A stretch of 6,531 bases of DNA, taken from NCBI GenBank assembly GCA_937900985.1, contig CALCGM010000475.1, positions 1 through 6,531 of the forward strand, written 5' to 3'. The stretch comes from an uncultured Planctomycetaceae bacterium. Lineage in GTDB: Bacteria > Planctomycetota > Planctomycetia > Pirellulales > UBA1268. A model generated the notes under the pieces. It did no database searches and had not been told where the DNA came from. It was given only the letters and a program-made list of their open reading frames with translations. Positions 4,947 through 6,531 of this stretch are shown here, piece by piece (the stretch's first letter is position 1; every line of letters starts with the position of its first letter). The position numbers were made by a program, and so were the translations under genes.

Positions 4947-4953
4947 AAGGGAG
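4947..4953 (+). promoter_or_regulatory. Ribosome binding site of the large exported-protein gene
   Basis: AAGGGAG lies six bases before the ATG at 4960. This near-ideal site supports that start over the in-frame ATG codons at 4972 and 5059 and supports the plus-strand reading of this region. Confidence 0.75.
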
Positions 4954-4959
4954 CGTTCG

Positions 4960-6531
4960 ATGAAGCGTTGGATGAACCGGTCTGTGACCATCGCCGAGCA
5001 GGTCTGGCGGGGGCCGCAGAGCCCTCAGCTCCGCAGCAGGCGATGGTGTGTGGGGGCCATGCTGGTCATGGCGGTGGCCTTCGTGCCGGGGCCGCAGCGG
5101 CCGCTCGCTGCAGCCGAACTCGCCGACCTGGCGGCCGAGGCTCGGGCCGAGAAGGGCGATTTCCGCACGGTCGACGCCGGGGTGCTCAAGCGAGCGGCCG
5201 CAGGCCTGCGGGTGGCCCTGGCTCCCCTGGGGCGGCTCCTCGATCGCAGCGCCAGCGGGCCGGGATGGCGCCGCTACCTCGACTGGACCACGCTCTCGGA
5301 GGTGTCGTCTGACGAGTTTGCCGAAGCCGACGCTGGCGTTGACGCCGGCCTGCTCGACCGGCTGCAGACGCGGTTTGAAACGGGAGCCAACGGCCTCGCC
5401 ATGCCACAGTTTGCCAGGGTTCGCCGGGCACTCGACCGGTATCGTCGTGCCGCCGATGCAGCGACCGCGGCGGATGCCGCGGAGCGGCATGCGGAAATTC
5501 TGGAGCGGCTTGCGGCGGCCCTGGAAGAGGCTGAGGCCGACGGCACGTCCGACTCGCTCGAACCGGTCGGGCTTGTCCTCCACGAACTCGAAGCAACGGG
5601 CCAGTCGCTCGCACTGGTGGAACGCGTGCGGGCGGTGACGGGCCGGCCCAATCTGCTGATCGATGTGGAGGAGTCGCTCCTGGCGGCTGCGGTGAATCGC
5701 GAGGTTGATCAGGTCGAACCGGTGGACGAGGTGATCGTGGGCACGCGGGTCCGTGGCACAGGCCACACCACTGGCCAGGTGCGGCTCGATCTCGTGCCGT
5801 CGACCGCCGAGGCAGCTTTTGAGCTGGTTTTTGGGGCCGTCAACCATTCCCAAACCCATGGTGGCCGCGGGCCGGTGACGGTGTTTAGCAATGGTGAAAC
5901 ACGGCTCGACGCCCGGAAGCGGCTGCTGGTGGATGACGAGGGCATCACCGTCGGCCCCACGCAGGTGTCGGCCACGGCCCGTTCCACGCCCACGGGGATT
6001 GCCGTCTCCAAACGCTTTGGCAAGCGGCTGATTCGCAAGATCGCCAGCCGCAAGTCGGCGGAGATTCGGCCTCAGGCCGACCGGGAAGCCTCGGCGAAGG
6101 CGGAGGCGAAGCTGCGGCGGCAGTTTGAGGAACAGACCGCCGGCCCAATCGCGCAGGCTCGAGCGGATTATCAGCAGCGATTTCGTGAGCCGTTGCTGGA
6201 GCGGGACTGGTATCCCGACCTGCTCGCCATGTCGACGAGCGATGCACAGCTCTCGGTGGCCGCACGCAAGGCGATCTCCGACCAGATTTCGGCAGCATCC
6301 CCAGCCCCAGCCCCTGCGGCCGAGGCCGTGCTCTCGGCTCGCGTTCACGACACGCTCGTCAACAACGTGGCCGAGATCACGCTCTCCGGCCGCACCCTGA
6401 CCCAGGAAGACGTGGAGGAGCTGGCGAAGTCGCGGGAAGTCGCCATGCCGGAGGCCTTCGGCAGTGATCCCGATCAACAGCCTTGGTCGATCACGTTTGC
6501 CCGCCGCCGCCCCGTCGAGCTTGATGTCGCC
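4960..6531 (+). CDS. Large exported protein of unknown function, 3' end outside the window
   Basis: The frame is open for 524 codons from ATG to the right edge with no stop, so the gene is 3'-truncated by the window. I do not recognise the family. A long basic n-region (1-28, with SRR at 26-28, a weak Tat-like hint) precedes a hydrophobic core at about 30-44 (VGAMLVMAVAFVPG). LAAAE follows, with likely cleavage near A52. The mature part begins with an Ala/Arg/Leu-rich helical region (about 53-245). A stretch that looks beta-rich follows, with Gly, Thr and Val (about 255-345, including GTRVRGTGHTTGQVRLDLVP). Then comes a very basic segment SKRFGKRLIRKIASRKS (350-366) and a Glu/Ala/Arg/Gln-rich probable coiled coil (about 368-410). 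A Pro-Ala spacer (448-455) leads into a further mixed domain. It probably sits in the periplasm or envelope. Third positions are mostly G or C in this frame, and an AAGGGAG site precedes the start. A long antisense frame over the same DNA is judged a shadow. Confidence 0.85.
   Translation, partial: MKRWMNRSVTIAEQVWRGPQSPQLRSRRWCVGAMLVMAVAFVPGPQRPLAAAELADLAAEARAEKGDFRTVDAGVLKRAAAGLRVALAPLGRLLDRSASGPGWRRYLDWTTLSEVSSDEFAEADAGVDAGLLDRLQTRFETGANGLAMPQFARVRRALDRYRRAADAATAADAAERHAEILERLAAALEEAEADGTSDSLEPVGLVLHELEATGQSLALVERVRAVTGRPNLLIDVEESLLAAAVNREVDQVEPVDEVIVGTRVRGTGHTTGQVRLDLVPSTAEAAFELVFGAVNHSQTHGGRGPVTVFSNGETRLDARKRLLVDDEGITVGPTQVSATARSTPTGIAVSKRFGKRLIRKIASRKSAEIRPQADREASAKAEAKLRRQFEEQTAGPIAQARADYQQRFREPLLERDWYPDLLAMSTSDAQLSVAARKAISDQISAASPAPAPAAEAVLSARVHDTLVNNVAEITLSGRTLTQEDVEELAKSREVAMPEAFGSDPDQQPWSITFARRRPVELDVA

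Larger units (their letters stand above)
4723..4959. promoter_or_regulatory. Divergent control region between two exported-protein genes
   Basis: This 237-base gap lies between two genes transcribed in opposite directions, both encoding signal-peptide proteins. It contains a strong ribosome binding site for each at its edges but no -35/-10 pair I can defend. A hand-folded hairpin occupies 4803-4840. A shared control region is an inference from the layout. I see no small open frame with gene-like composition here. Confidence 0.4.

Noticed and set aside
4155..4991. 278-codon minus-strand frame overlapping the thioredoxin-like/CAP gene in another frame
   Set aside because: The product is Arg/Pro/Ser-rich and unstructured in look. 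The competing frame has a signal peptide, a good ribosome binding site and domain-like blocks.
4744..6477. 577-codon minus-strand open frame
   Set aside because: It lies opposite a plus-strand gene with a signal peptide, a near-ideal ribosome binding site and no stop through the window. Its product is rich in Arg, Gly, His and Pro without recognisable blocks, as expected for the antisense of a G/C-rich gene.

Overview
The window is G/C-rich, with a strong preference for G or C at third codon positions. It is densely packed with ordinary bacterial genes, and I see no insertion sequence, CRISPR array, tRNA or rRNA. The mix of genes suggests a bacterium of the Planctomycetota or a relative: a long-form ThyX, a stand-alone adrenodoxin-type ferredoxin, a short PII protein, and large Ala/Arg-rich exported proteins of no familiar family. 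That assignment is an inference from protein style; no marker gene is present to prove it.

Layout, left to right. (1) Positions 1-1583, + strand: the 3' end of a TrpG/PabA-type glutamine amidotransferase, overlapping moeA by 4 bases (ATGA). A run of eight G lies just before the overlap. (2) Positions 1600-2865, - strand: an unrecognised 86-residue protein followed by thyX, converging on moeA with a 16-base gap. (3) Positions 2982-3729, + strand: a [2Fe-2S] ferredoxin and then a PII-type regulator with a GTG start and a shortened C-terminus. (4) Positions 3784-4722, - strand: an exported two-domain protein, apparently a thioredoxin-like fold followed by a CAP/SCP-like domain. (5) Positions 4960-6531, + strand: a large exported protein of unknown function that runs off the right edge without a stop codon. 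A 577-codon antisense open frame lies over it, and I judge that frame to be a shadow.

The genes look like several independent housekeeping or regulatory units rather than one pathway. They cover chorismate-derived aromatic or folate synthesis, molybdenum cofactor synthesis, dTMP synthesis, electron transfer, nitrogen/energy sensing, and two cell-envelope or periplasmic proteins sharing a divergent control region. Hand-folding gives long stem-loops at both convergent junctions (about 1572-1621 and 3714-3756). Each overlaps a stop codon and neither has a clear U-tract, so they are plausible bidirectional terminators.

The items most worth a second look are the thioredoxin-like/CAP fusion, the PII protein that ends before the usual C-terminal arginines, the hairpin that contains the PII stop codon, the G8 tract that could fuse the amidotransferase to MoeA by a -1 frameshift, and the hidden large exported protein at the right edge. 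I did not find clear evidence of a new multi-gene system.
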